A stretch of 64,000 nt of DNA, taken from DASWOJ01 sp964242415 (GTDB lineage: Bacteria > Pseudomonadota > Alphaproteobacteria > Acetobacterales > Acetobacteraceae). The notes beneath the pieces were generated by a model. It was not told the origin of the DNA. It was given only the letters and a program-made list of their open reading frames with translations, and ran no database searches. Both the position numbers and the translations under genes were made by a program. This document shows, one piece after another, positions 26,756 through 35,851 of the stretch (position 1 is the stretch's first letter; the number at the start of each line of letters is the position of its first letter). The stretch is from contig CAXTAT010000002.1 of NCBI GenBank assembly GCA_964242415.1, positions 248,001-312,000 of the forward strand, written 5' to 3'.

Positions 26756-27180
26756 CAGGGATCCTCCAATCCAGGCAGCGTCATGTCCGGCCAGCCCGGC
26801 TCCGGCTGGTGGGCGGCGTGGGCCATGTTCTGCACCGCCGCCTGGGCGTTCACCCCGGCATGGCGTAGCTCGTGCGCGCGGCGGTTCCACCAGCGCGCCA
26901 GGTCCCATCCGCGGTCGCGGTCGCGCTCCACCTCGGCCAGGCGAAGCTGGCAGCGCACCAGCTCGGCGCGGATGCGGTCGAACAGGTCGGCGTGCTCTCG
27001 GCTCAGGGCGGCGCGCTGCGTCTCCATTTCGCGCATCAGCGACTGGTCGCGGCCCAACTGCACGGTGGCGCGCTGGTCGCCGCGTTCGGCCCACCAGCGC
27101 CACATCACCCAGGCTCCGCTGACGCCGGACGGCACCGCCGCCGCCAGCACCACCCACCAGGGGTTGGCGTCACCGGTCAT
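26755..27180 (-). CDS. Spanin-like membrane/coiled-coil protein of the lysis module
   Basis: A 141-residue protein with one N-terminal membrane helix (NPWWVVLAAAVPSGVSGAWV) and then a long charged coiled coil (QRAALSREHADLFDRIRAEL, VRCQLRLAEVERDRDRGWDL). This is the layout of inner-membrane spanin subunits (Rz-like). No overlapping lipoprotein (Rz1) frame was confirmed, so it might also be a generic phage membrane protein. It lies between the small membrane protein and the endolysin gene. Confidence 0.55.
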   Translation of the reverse strand: MTGDANPWWVVLAAAVPSGVSGAWVMWRWWAERGDQRATVQLGRDQSLMREMETQRAALSREHADLFDRIRAELVRCQLRLAEVERDRDRGWDLARWWNRRAHELRHAGVNAQAAVQNMAHAAHQPEPGWPDMTLPGLEDP

Positions 27181-27187
27181 GGCCGGG

Positions 27188-27595
27188 TCACCCATGCCGG
27201 CGAGGCAGCCGCAGGATCGAGACGATATTGATCCCGCACCACCCGGCATACACCGCCACCGCCGGCGCCCACGGCACCGCCGTCCACACGCCCAGGGTCA
27301 GCACCGCCCAGAACCAGCCGCCCGCCACCGCCGCCGCCCAACGCACCCAGCGGCGGTCCAGCGCCAGGGACAGCAGTTGCACCACCCCCAGCCCGGCCGC
27401 GGCGGAGTGCCAGAACCGGTCCCCGCCCAGCCGCAGCAGCACCTGCATCGACGGCCAGGCGTCCAGGTCGAATGGGATCCCGCTGGTGCTCCCCCAGCCC
27501 AGCCCAGCCCAGGCCAGGGCGGTGACGGCGGACCACAGCTCGGCCCACCACGGCTCCCGGTGCAGCAGCAGCCAAATCCGGTCAAAGGGCTTCAT
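27188..27595 (-). CDS. Small polytopic membrane protein of the phage cluster
   Basis: A 135-residue Trp-rich protein with about four hydrophobic segments (LWSAVTALAWAGLGW, FWHSAAAGLGVVQLLSLAL, AAAVAGGWFWAVLTLGVW, AVAVYAGWCGINIVSIL). It begins MKPFDRIWLLLHREP, which suggests a cytoplasmic amphipathic N-terminus. I do not recognise the family. Its place ahead of the spanin-like, endolysin and holin genes suggests a role in lysis, possibly a second holin or an anti-holin. Confidence 0.6.
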   Translation of the reverse strand: MKPFDRIWLLLHREPWWAELWSAVTALAWAGLGWGSTSGIPFDLDAWPSMQVLLRLGGDRFWHSAAAGLGVVQLLSLALDRRWVRWAAAVAGGWFWAVLTLGVWTAVPWAPAVAVYAGWCGINIVSILRLPRRHG

Positions 27596-27736
27596 GGGTT
27601 CGCCTTCCCGCGAAATGGCAGCCAGGCCCGGCCATGACGGCCCGCGGCACGATGCGGCCGTCAGGCCTCGCGCCGAGTGGCCATGTCCGGCGAACCCAGC
27701 GAAATGGCGTAGCCATTTGCGCGACTTGGTTCGACG

Positions 27737-30700
27737 CTACTGAACCTCCGCCGACGCCACGTCGGCGAAGGCGTCCCAGGTGTCGGTGCCCGTGGGCGGC
27801 GTGAACGTCAGGCTCAGCCCGCCATTGGCCGTGTCCGCCGCCGCCGCGACTGCCCCGCCGGACCCGGTGCCGACCGACAGCACCGCGGGCGTGCCCAAGG
27901 CCAGCGCCGTCGTGCCCACCGCCGCCTGCCGGGTCAGCAGCGCCACCGGCAGCGTCCAGGCATACGAGTTGCCCGGCGCCGTCCGGTCGATCGCCACCAG
28001 CCGCACCGACAAGTTGTACGCCGTGTTGGACGGGATGTTCATGATCGGCCCGAACGCCGAGTTGGCCGCGAACTGCGCCGCCGTCAGCCGCATCGCCGCC
28101 GTGCCGGTGGCCGTCATCACCTGCCGCCCAGCCTGCGCGCTGCCCAGCACATTCGGGATCACCGCCCCGGTGGACAGGTGCTGCGAGCCGATGCGCCCGC
28201 GGTCGCTGGCCTGGCTGCTGCCGGCCATGAAGCTGTTGATGCCCGTCGCCAGGTTGCTGTTGCCGCCGACGATGGTGGCGCCGCTTCCGCTCGCGGTGTT
28301 GTAGCCGCCGCCCAGCAGCACCGCCTGTGGCCCCGACGCGACCTGGCCCGCGAAGTTGCGCTGGCCCTGCAAGTCGATGGCCCCCAGCCCGATCGCACTG
28401 CCCCCGGTCGCCGACCCGTCATGCAGGCCCAGCGTGAAGCCGAGCGAGGTCTGCAAGCCTGGGTTGCCCGTCCGCAACGGGGTGCTCAGCAGCGAGTTCA
28501 CCGCCGTCGCGTCCACGCTCCACGTCCAGGAGTTCTCCCGCCCGCCCGGCCCCGTCACCTCGATCTGCCCGCCCACGCCCGCGCTGGTCGGGCCGACGAC
28601 CACGTTGGTGCCGGTCGTGTAGATGTCCGTCATGTCGAAGCGCATGTTGCGCCCGGCCAGGATCACCAGGCCGTTGCCCGCCGGCACGCCGCCGCCGATC
28701 AGCCCCTGTACGTCGATGGTGTAGGGCTGGGACGCCGTGGCGGCGGCCACCACCCGCAGCGCGGCCTGGCCGGCGTAAGGGTCGAGCAACTGCACCTGCC
28801 GCAGCGAGACGCCCGTCACCAGGCCGGTCAGGGTCGGGTCGCCCAGCACCGCCAGGTCTGCGGCGATGCCTGGCGGGTTGGTCTCCAGCCCCTCCACCCG
28901 CAGCTTGGTGGCACGGATGGCGCGGATGGTGCCCGAACCCGCGTTGCGGATGACGAAGCCGGTGCCGTACGGCGCATAGATGCCCATGGCGTCGATGTCG
29001 ATCTCGTTGGAGGCATCCGTGCCGGCGCCGCCGGCGCTGTTGAACTCCACCACCGGGGCGCTGGCTGAACCGGCGTTGAAGAACCGGGTATTGGTGATAC
29101 GGCTTTCCCGCATGTAGGATTGGGCCTGGTTCTTGGTCAGGCCGCTCGCCAGGCCGCGGCCGCGCAGGTACTGCACCGCCACGTCGTCCATCGTCACCAG
29201 GTCGGCGCGGTCGTAGAACATGACCGCGTTCTGTTGCGCTGGCGCGGTGCGGTCGCCGGCGATGGTGAAGCCGCGCAGCACCGGGTTGGCGTGCTGGCCG
29301 GTCAGCACCCCCGTTGCGCCGTTGAAGGGGTTGTTGACCCCCAGCCAGGCGTCGGTGAAGCTGATGACGTCACCCGAGTAGGCCACGCCGATCCGCAGCG
29401 TGGTGTGCGTGGCCCCGTCGCCGAGGATGCAGCCCTGCCCCGCCATGATCGGCAGCGCCGTGCCGCTCAGCATGTAGGTGGCGGCCGGCGCATAGACGCA
29501 GGTGGCGCCGCCTGTCGCTTGGCGTGCCATCATGGCGGTGATGGCCGCAGCAAAGGCCGGGCTGTCGTCGGTGCCCCAGGTGACCGTCTGGGCTGACGCG
29601 CTCAGCGCCGTGGTGCCCCCGGTGGACAGGGTGATGCTGGTCGGGCTGGCATAGGCAGTGATGGAGGCCGACAGGGTCACGCCGGAGGCCCCGGCGCCGG
29701 TGACCTCGATCACCTTGCCCACGTCGGTGGCCGCAAACAGCGAGGTGGCCGTGGACAGCGCCTTGGAGCCTGCTGCGAGCGTCACGCTCGCCGAGAGCGA
29801 CTGCGTGTTGCCGCGGGCATTGTACGGCGCATCCATCACGTCGATGCGCTCGGCGGCACGGACCGCGAGGGTGCGCCCGGCGACGGTGCTGCTGTCCACG
29901 GCCCCGCCGGGCTGCAGGGCCGCGGTGATCCGGGCATCGTTGCCGGCGGCCACCGTGCCGGCGGCGGTGCCAACGGCTGGCACCACTGGGATTGCAGGCT
30001 GGCCGCGCAGGTCGCCGTAGGCTCCGCTGGTGGCCACCGTTGCCAAGGCTGCGGACTGCGCCGCACCGACGATGCGGGAGTCATTGCCGGCGGCGAGAGT
30101 GCCGGCAGCGGTGCCAACGGCTGGTACCACCGGGATTGCAGGCTGGCCGCGCAGGTCGCCGTAGGCTCCGCTGGTGGCCACCGTCGCCAGGGCTGCGGAC
30201 TGCGCCGCACCGACGATGCGGGAGTCATTGCCGGCGGCGAGAGTGCCGGCAGCGGTGCCAACGGCTGGCACGACGGGGATGACGGGCAACCCATGCAGGT
30301 CGCCATAGGCGCCGCTGGTGGCCACCGTCGCCAGGCTTGCCGCCGATGCAGCGCCTGTGATGCGTGGGTCGTTGCCCGCCGCTACGGTGCCGGCGGCGGT
30401 GCCAACGGCTGGCACCACTGGGGTTGCAGGCAGGCCGTGCAGGTCGCCGTAGGCCCCGCTGGTGGCCACCGCCGCCAGGCTGGCGGACTGCGCCGCACCG
30501 GCAATGCGCGGGTCGTTCCCCGCGGCAAGGGTGCCGACCACCGTGCCGACCGGTGGCACGACGGGGATGATGGGCAACCCATGCAGGTCGCCGTAGGCCC
30601 CGCTGGTGGCGACAGCCGCCAGGCTAGCGGACTGCACCGCCCCGGCAATGCGTGGATCATTGCCCGCCGCCACGGTGCCGGCGCCGGTGCCGATCGGAAG

Positions 30701-31225
30701 CTGCGCCGCCGGCAAGGTCCCGTCGGCGCCCAGCCGCGCCGGGCCGTTCGGCAATCCGAGCGCCGCAGCCGGGACCGCGGCGGCGGCCGTGGCCTGCACG
30801 GCAGCCTCGGCGGCGCGGGCGGTCTGCGCCTCGGTCGCAAGCGCAGCGGCGGTGGCGCGTTGCGCCATGGCGGCGGCGGTGGCGGCCTCGGCGGCCAGGG
30901 CGCGGCTGGTCTCGGTGGCCAGGGCGTCGCCGGCGGCCACGGTGCCCGCCACTGTCCCGACCGGAAGCTGCGCCGCCGGCACGGTGCCAGAGGGGCCAAG
31001 CTGCGCCGGCCCGCCGGGCTGGCCGAGCATGGCGGCGGCGACGCCCGTGCTCAGCAGCGCCCGGGCGGCGGCGATCTGCGCGTCCACGTAGCCCTTGCGC
31101 GCCGCGTCGGAGGTGGCGACGGGATCGCGGTTCAGGGTGATGCTGTCCTCGGTCGGCGTGCGCAGGATCTGCGCAGCAGCCGGGCCAGGCAGCAGCAGGA
31201 GCAGCGGCAGGATGCGGCGGGGCAT
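27737..31225 (-). CDS. Large tail spike/fibre with signal peptide and 48-residue tandem repeats
   Basis: A 1162-residue protein starting at ATG 31225 with AGGAG five bases upstream. Residues 1-19 (MPRRILPLLLLLPGPAAAQ) look like a cleavable Sec signal, which is very unusual for a virion protein. Then come a helical Ala-rich shaft, five full and one partial 48-residue repeats with VATSGAYGDLxGxP (the well-known tail-fibre repeat), a pectin-lyase-like beta-helix (DDSPAFAAAITAMMARQATG, VYAPAATYMLSG) and a C-terminal region with haemagglutinin-like NTASGSGATIVGGNSNLATG. It probably binds or cleaves surface polysaccharide. Confidence 0.78.
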   Translation of the reverse strand: MPRRILPLLLLLPGPAAAQILRTPTEDSITLNRDPVATSDAARKGYVDAQIAAARALLSTGVAAAMLGQPGGPAQLGPSGTVPAAQLPVGTVAGTVAAGDALATETSRALAAEAATAAAMAQRATAAALATEAQTARAAEAAVQATAAAAVPAAALGLPNGPARLGADGTLPAAQLPIGTGAGTVAAGNDPRIAGAVQSASLAAVATSGAYGDLHGLPIIPVVPPVGTVVGTLAAGNDPRIAGAAQSASLAAVATSGAYGDLHGLPATPVVPAVGTAAGTVAAGNDPRITGAASAASLATVATSGAYGDLHGLPVIPVVPAVGTAAGTLAAGNDSRIVGAAQSAALATVATSGAYGDLRGQPAIPVVPAVGTAAGTLAAGNDSRIVGAAQSAALATVATSGAYGDLRGQPAIPVVPAVGTAAGTVAAGNDARITAALQPGGAVDSSTVAGRTLAVRAAERIDVMDAPYNARGNTQSLSASVTLAAGSKALSTATSLFAATDVGKVIEVTGAGASGVTLSASITAYASPTSITLSTGGTTALSASAQTVTWGTDDSPAFAAAITAMMARQATGGATCVYAPAATYMLSGTALPIMAGQGCILGDGATHTTLRIGVAYSGDVISFTDAWLGVNNPFNGATGVLTGQHANPVLRGFTIAGDRTAPAQQNAVMFYDRADLVTMDDVAVQYLRGRGLASGLTKNQAQSYMRESRITNTRFFNAGSASAPVVEFNSAGGAGTDASNEIDIDAMGIYAPYGTGFVIRNAGSGTIRAIRATKLRVEGLETNPPGIAADLAVLGDPTLTGLVTGVSLRQVQLLDPYAGQAALRVVAAATASQPYTIDVQGLIGGGVPAGNGLVILAGRNMRFDMTDIYTTGTNVVVGPTSAGVGGQIEVTGPGGRENSWTWSVDATAVNSLLSTPLRTGNPGLQTSLGFTLGLHDGSATGGSAIGLGAIDLQGQRNFAGQVASGPQAVLLGGGYNTASGSGATIVGGNSNLATGINSFMAGSSQASDRGRIGSQHLSTGAVIPNVLGSAQAGRQVMTATGTAAMRLTAAQFAANSAFGPIMNIPSNTAYNLSVRLVAIDRTAPGNSYAWTLPVALLTRQAAVGTTALALGTPAVLSVGTGSGGAVAAAADTANGGLSLTFTPPTGTDTWDAFADVASAEVQ
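29950..30700 (-). repeat. 144-bp in-frame tandem repeats in the spike gene
   Basis: Units of 144 bp encode 48 residues each. Units at 30001-30144 and 30145-30288 match almost base for base over their first ~125 positions, indicating recent duplication; outer units are more diverged (GDLHGLP instead of GDLRGQP). Length variation of the fibre shaft by slippage or recombination is likely. Confidence 0.85.
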
Positions 31226-31247
31226 GAAATCTCCTGGAGTGTTCTTG

Positions 31248-31271
31248 CCCCTCTCCCTCCGGGAGAGGGAG
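31248..31271. repeat. GGGAGAGGG palindrome (type B), single copy
   Basis: CCCCTCTCCCTCCGGGAGAG followed by GGAG, between two spike genes. It is a single half of the element seen in inverted pairs elsewhere in the cluster. Confidence 0.7.
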
Positions 31272-31281
31272 CAGGACCGTG

Positions 31282-33105
31282 CTATGCCACGCAGATCGCG
31301 TCGCCGTTTATCCATAACTGCGGCTGCCCCGGCACCGGCGTCGGCCGCGTCGTCGGCAGCAGCGGCAGCGAGGCGGTCAGCGCCGCCAGCAAGGACGCGC
31401 CGGAGGTGGCCGCGCTGACCCAAGCGGTCGTCGCCACCGCCGCGCTGCTATCGCCAACGGCAGGCGCCGGGGCCAGCACCGCGCCACGCCCCTTGCCCGA
31501 CAGCCGGAGCGGGATGTCCGCCAGCGGCCCCACCGGCGCAACGCCCGGCCCCGTCGCACCTGGCCCCGGCAGCACCTGCACCCCGCTATCCGCCCCGGTC
31601 ACCCGCGCCACCGACAGCGCCGCGATCCCGCCCGCCATCACCCGGGCCGAGTTGCTGGCAGGGTCGAAGTCCAGCCACTCCGTGCCGGGCCGCGTCTGCG
31701 CCGGGTTGGCGAAGGGGTCGGCGTTGGTCGCGTTCAGATAAACTCGCTGCCCCGCCGCCAGCGCCAGCGCGGTCCCATTTGCCCCCAGGGCGGCGCTGCA
31801 GGTGTCCAGGATGGTGTTCCACGCCCCCACTACCTGGAACGCGGCATCGACCGGCTTGCTGCCCTCGGACTGGTAGCGCGTGCCCAGCCACCACGCCCCC
31901 TTCGCACCGGTGTTGTTGGTCCGGGTGAAGTTGCGGACGGTGCTGCTGACCGCCACGTCGAAGCCGGCGTCGTTGTGGTCGAACTCGTCCACCTCCTGGT
32001 AGGTGCCGTCGGCGAAGGCATACAGGCTCCCGTCCATGATCAGCACGGCCGGGTTGGCCAGGAAGTGGGTGCTGCCCGCCTTGGTGCCGAACACCGTGCC
32101 GGTGACGTTCAGCATCACCGCGTCGCCCTGGCCCTCCTGCGTCACGTGCCCGCTGACCGCGGCGCAGCCGGTGCGCCCGCCCTGGTCGCCGGTCAGCGCG
32201 TTGAACCCGGAGCGGTTCTGGTAATATACGCTGATCGCGCTGTTCTCGGGGTGGAACGCATAGCCGGTGGCCGGCTGCGTCAGGGTCGTGGCGCCGTCGA
32301 TCCGGTGCTCGATGGCGAGCTGCACCGTGCTGAGGTCGCCGCTGAAGGCGCTGCTGATGTCGTCCTGCAAGCCGTAGCTGGACGGCTCCGCCCCGCGGCG
32401 TGCGAACATCCGGCCGCGGCGCTTGCCGTCCCCGGTCCGCAGTTGGCCCTCGCCGGAGAAGCGGCCCAGCATGCTGTCGGGCTTGGTGGCGATGTTGGCC
32501 GTGCCGTTCGGCAGCACGACGGGCAGCGGGCCGGCGGCGGATTGGGCGGCGGCGATGGCGGCGCTGTCGTCGGTGCCGCCATCTAATACCGCGCCGAAGT
32601 TGCGGGCGTTGACCTGGTCCGCCGCCCGGTCCGCCAGCAGCCGCGCCGTGAGCGAGTAGCGGGCCGTGACCGGCAGGAACGAGGCGTCGGCGATGGGCAG
32701 GGCCGCCACTGCGCCGCCCGCGCTGATCGCCACCCCGGCCCCGGCACTGAACAGGCCCCGCAGCGCCGTAGCCGGCAGCAGCCGGGGCGCGCCGCCGCTG
32801 CTCAGCACGACCTCGTCCCCGGGGAGCAGCGCGGCGTTGGCCGGGAAGCCCGCATGGTCCCCGCCGGTGGCGGCAACCCCGCCGTTGACGACCGCCAGGC
32901 CAATGCCGACGCCCACCGCCTCCGGCCCGCCCGCGCCGGGCGACACGCGGCCCAGCAGGGCGCCCGGCGCCAGCAGCAGCGCCGGCTGCGTGCCGGCCAG
33001 CAGGGTGGCGACGGTGACGCTGCCGGTGAAGGCGCCCTGGCTGATGGGCAGCTCGTCGCCTGGGTTGACCTGGGTGACGGGCGGCAGTTGCTTGATGGTG
33101 GGCAT
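31282..33105 (-). CDS. Phage tail spike/fibre protein with shared N-terminal anchor
   Basis: A 607-residue protein. Its first ~75 residues (MPTIKQLPPVTQVNPGDELP, ISQGAF..., GALLGRVSPG) are clearly paralogous to the start of the next spike gene (MPTINQLPT...LLPVSQGG, GALMGRVSPG), so this is the particle-attachment domain. The middle starts with a beta-helix-type entry (ARNFGAVLDGGTDDSAAIAA) and carries unrelated sequence; the C-terminus has LRLSGKGRGAVLAPAPAVGD and a short WINGDAICVA end. It is presumably a receptor-binding or depolymerase protein with different specificity. Confidence 0.75.
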   Translation of the reverse strand: MPTIKQLPPVTQVNPGDELPISQGAFTGSVTVATLLAGTQPALLLAPGALLGRVSPGAGGPEAVGVGIGLAVVNGGVAATGGDHAGFPANAALLPGDEVVLSSGGAPRLLPATALRGLFSAGAGVAISAGGAVAALPIADASFLPVTARYSLTARLLADRAADQVNARNFGAVLDGGTDDSAAIAAAQSAAGPLPVVLPNGTANIATKPDSMLGRFSGEGQLRTGDGKRRGRMFARRGAEPSSYGLQDDISSAFSGDLSTVQLAIEHRIDGATTLTQPATGYAFHPENSAISVYYQNRSGFNALTGDQGGRTGCAAVSGHVTQEGQGDAVMLNVTGTVFGTKAGSTHFLANPAVLIMDGSLYAFADGTYQEVDEFDHNDAGFDVAVSSTVRNFTRTNNTGAKGAWWLGTRYQSEGSKPVDAAFQVVGAWNTILDTCSAALGANGTALALAAGQRVYLNATNADPFANPAQTRPGTEWLDFDPASNSARVMAGGIAALSVARVTGADSGVQVLPGPGATGPGVAPVGPLADIPLRLSGKGRGAVLAPAPAVGDSSAAVATTAWVSAATSGASLLAALTASLPLLPTTRPTPVPGQPQLWINGDAICVA

Positions 33106-33130
33106 CGGGGTCCCCTAACTGGGTTTCTTC

Positions 33131-33284
33131 TCCCTCTCCCCCTGGGAGAGGGCCGGGGTGAGGGGCCTTGCTTGGCTGCGGAACGGGGATTGTACCGCGT
33201 CGCAGGGATGCGGGCCTTTCGCGGGCGGCGGCGGCGCTCGAAGACCCCCTCACCCCGGCCCTCTCCCGGAGGGAGAGGGAGAAG
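33131..33284. repeat. Inverted pair of GGGAGAGGG palindromes (type B)
   Basis: Left copy TCCCTCTCCCCCTGGGAGAG then GGCCGGGGTGAGGGG (33131-33166); right copy in opposite orientation, CCCTCACCCCGGCCCTCTCC then CGGAGGGAGAGGGAG (33246-33284), 79 bases apart. It fills the junction between two spike genes. Confidence 0.85.
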
Positions 33285-33301
33285 ACAGGTGCCGGCCGCA
33301 A

Positions 33302-35845
33302 TCAGCCGATGGCCGCCCACCCCGCCGGCCCGGCGCCGCTGCGCTTCAGCCACAGCGTCGTGCCGGCCCCGCCGTCCAGGTTGCGGTAGTCGCTGCCCGG
33401 CGGCGCCGTCACCACCCCCTCCGGGCTGCCGCGGCCCAGGGCGGTGGCGAACCCCGCCGGCTCCGCATCCGACCCCACCCGCACCCGGCCCGACCCGGCG
33501 GGATGCAGCGTCATGTCCCCGCCCGTCGTGCGGACCTGCAAGGTGCCGTCGCCGGGCGAGGTCAAGAAATCCCCCGGCGTGAGCCCCAGCGCCTGCCAGC
33601 CGCCCCAGGTCCCCTCCCAATCCACCGCCGTCGCAGCGGGCGCGGTGAAATCCCCCAGCGTCCAGTTGTCCTGGAACGGCGCACTGCCGACCCGGCGGAA
33701 CCGGACCGCGCAGTTGCAATGCAGCCGCAGCCGCCGTCCCTGCGGCACCGGCAGCCCCACCGACGCCACCGCCAGCGCGCCCAGCCCGTCCCCGGTCACC
33801 ACCGCCGCCGCCGCCGTGTAGCCGCTGCCGCCGTTCGTCACCGTGATCCCCACGATCGCGCCGTCGCGCACGTACGCCGTCGCCAGCGCGCCGTGCCCGT
33901 CGCCGCTGATCGCCACCGCCGCCTGCGTGAAGTTGTAGCCGCCTGCCGTCACCTTGATGAACGCCACCCGCCCCGCCATCACCGCCTGGTGCTGGCCCTC
34001 CATGCCGTCGATGCCAGAAGGGGCGGCGGTGATCATCACCCCGTCCAGCATATCCGGCACCTGCAACTGCTGCAGGGCACCGACCAGGCTGGGGTTGACG
34101 ATAAGGCTCGCCTGGTTGTTCCAGGTGTTGCCGCCCATCAGCAGCGCGTCGGTGTGGGCGTTCAACGCCTGCGGGGTGGTGCCGCCCGGCCCGGGGAAGA
34201 AGGCGTTGCGCGCCACCTGCACCCCCGCCGGCGCATCCAGCAGCAGCACGCCGCCGCCGGAGCCGCCGCCCAGCACGATCCGGTTGCCCTCGATCAACAG
34301 CCCCGTGCAGGCGATGCCGAAGTTGCCGCCGTGCCCGTCGGTCTCGACGTTGTAAACCGTGATGCCCCAGCCGTTGCCGAGCAACTGGTTGCCCGCCACC
34401 CGCAGGTTGCTGCTGCCGCCGGGGTTGATGCCGACCGCGCAGCCCCCGATGAAGTTGTCCGACACGTCGCCGTCGATGCTGCCCCCGGCGTCGATGCCGA
34501 AGTAGCTCGGCCCCGACGCCCCGGCCGCGCTGATCAGGTTGCCCACGACCCGGCTGGCGCTGCAGTTGGCCAGCACGCCGCTGCCGTTGCCCGCGAGCTG
34601 GTTGCCCACCACCTGCATCCCGCGCCCGGACACCGCGATCCCATACGCCGAGTTGCCGTAGCAGACGTTGCCCGCCACCAGCACGTCCACCGCGTCCGGG
34701 TTGCCGTTGCCCCAGCGCGGCGGCTCCAGGTTGGTCTCGTTGTAGTTGCCGACCGAGATGCCGCGCGAGTTGCCCCACGCCAGGTTGCCCAGCACGCGGC
34801 CGTGCCGGGCGATCTGCGCGAACGCCGGGTCGTTGAAGTCCAGCGCGATGCCATAGGCGCCGTTGCCGTGCGCGAGGCAGCCCTCGATCAGCGCCCCGGC
34901 GGCGGCCTGCACCCAGATGCCGTGTACCTGGTTGCCCCAGGCCTCGCACCGCAGCACCTGGTGGCGGCTGGTGGGGGTGGCGCCCTCGATCCCGTCGCGC
35001 GCCTGGATCACCAGGCCGCTGCCCAGCGACGAGCCGACCGCGCCGGTGAAGCCGCAGCCGTCGAACACGGTGCGGGTGCAGGCGGGGCCGACCAGCACGC
35101 CCCAACTGTCGCCGGGCACGCCCGCGCCGTCGAACGTCACGCCTACGGCGGTGAAGCTGGGGCCGACCAGGTTGATGAACGCGCCCGTCGCCGGGGTGCC
35201 CGGCACCGGGATGCGGCGCAGGGTGCTGGCGTGCGCGCCCAGTAGCACGGCATCCCGCGTCACCGTCCAGCCGCCGCGCACGGCGTAGGTGCGGGGCGCC
35301 AGGCGCACGGGCCGCCCGGTGGCGATGGCGCGGTTCAGCGCCGGGCTGTCGTCCGCCACGCCGTCGCCCACGGCCCCGAAGGCCTCGGGCGTCACCGCCT
35401 CGGACAGCCAGTCGGCCAGAGTGCGCGCCAGGGTGCCCGGCGCCTGGACCTGGTGCGCCGACAGGTCGATGCCGCGCAAACCGGAAAGCCCGGCCATCAG
35501 CGCGCCATACGACACCGCCGCGTCCTGCCCGCCATGCGACAGCGGCAGCAGGTCGGCCGAGGACGGCGCGGCAGCGGCCGGCAGCGCCGCAGTGGCGAAC
35601 GGCGCCGGCCCCAGCAGCATGCCGCCGGCCAGGCGCAGGTTGGCGCCGATGCCGATGCTCTCCGGCGCGCCCAGCCCGGGGCTGACGCGGCCCATCAGCG
35701 CGCCGGACAGCACGGCCAGGTTGGGTTGCAGCCCGGCGACGAGCTGCGCGCGGGTGGCGCTCAGCAGCTTGCCGCCCTGGCTGACCGGCAGCAGGTCGTC
35801 ATCGGCGGCGGCAGCGGCGGTCGGGAGCTGGTTGATCGTCGGCAT
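33302..35845 (-). CDS. Phage tailspike with pectate-lyase-like right-handed beta-helix
   Basis: An 847-residue spike. After the shared N-terminal anchor (see the paralogue at 31282) it has AFGAVGDGVADDSPALNRAI, the standard entry of the pectate-lyase superfamily. Long parallel beta-helix repeats follow, rich in VxGNxxxGN (VAGNVCYGNSAYGIAVSG, VVGNQLAGNGSGVLANC). The C-terminal part contains GTTLWLKRSG and GW, a common phage C-terminal motif. It probably recognises or cleaves a cell-surface polysaccharide. It is cotranscribed between the adaptor gene and the second spike. Confidence 0.85.
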   Translation of the reverse strand: MPTINQLPTAAAAADDDLLPVSQGGKLLSATRAQLVAGLQPNLAVLSGALMGRVSPGLGAPESIGIGANLRLAGGMLLGPAPFATAALPAAAAPSSADLLPLSHGGQDAAVSYGALMAGLSGLRGIDLSAHQVQAPGTLARTLADWLSEAVTPEAFGAVGDGVADDSPALNRAIATGRPVRLAPRTYAVRGGWTVTRDAVLLGAHASTLRRIPVPGTPATGAFINLVGPSFTAVGVTFDGAGVPGDSWGVLVGPACTRTVFDGCGFTGAVGSSLGSGLVIQARDGIEGATPTSRHQVLRCEAWGNQVHGIWVQAAAGALIEGCLAHGNGAYGIALDFNDPAFAQIARHGRVLGNLAWGNSRGISVGNYNETNLEPPRWGNGNPDAVDVLVAGNVCYGNSAYGIAVSGRGMQVVGNQLAGNGSGVLANCSASRVVGNLISAAGASGPSYFGIDAGGSIDGDVSDNFIGGCAVGINPGGSSNLRVAGNQLLGNGWGITVYNVETDGHGGNFGIACTGLLIEGNRIVLGGGSGGGVLLLDAPAGVQVARNAFFPGPGGTTPQALNAHTDALLMGGNTWNNQASLIVNPSLVGALQQLQVPDMLDGVMITAAPSGIDGMEGQHQAVMAGRVAFIKVTAGGYNFTQAAVAISGDGHGALATAYVRDGAIVGITVTNGGSGYTAAAAVVTGDGLGALAVASVGLPVPQGRRLRLHCNCAVRFRRVGSAPFQDNWTLGDFTAPAATAVDWEGTWGGWQALGLTPGDFLTSPGDGTLQVRTTGGDMTLHPAGSGRVRVGSDAEPAGFATALGRGSPEGVVTAPPGSDYRNLDGGAGTTLWLKRSGAGPAGWAAIG

Positions 35846-35851
35846 GGCGGG

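Noticed and set aside
33158..35245. Plus-strand open frame of 695 codons opposite the tailspike gene
   Set aside because: Arg/His/Val-rich antisense shadow of a clear beta-helix spike gene; no domain or start site.
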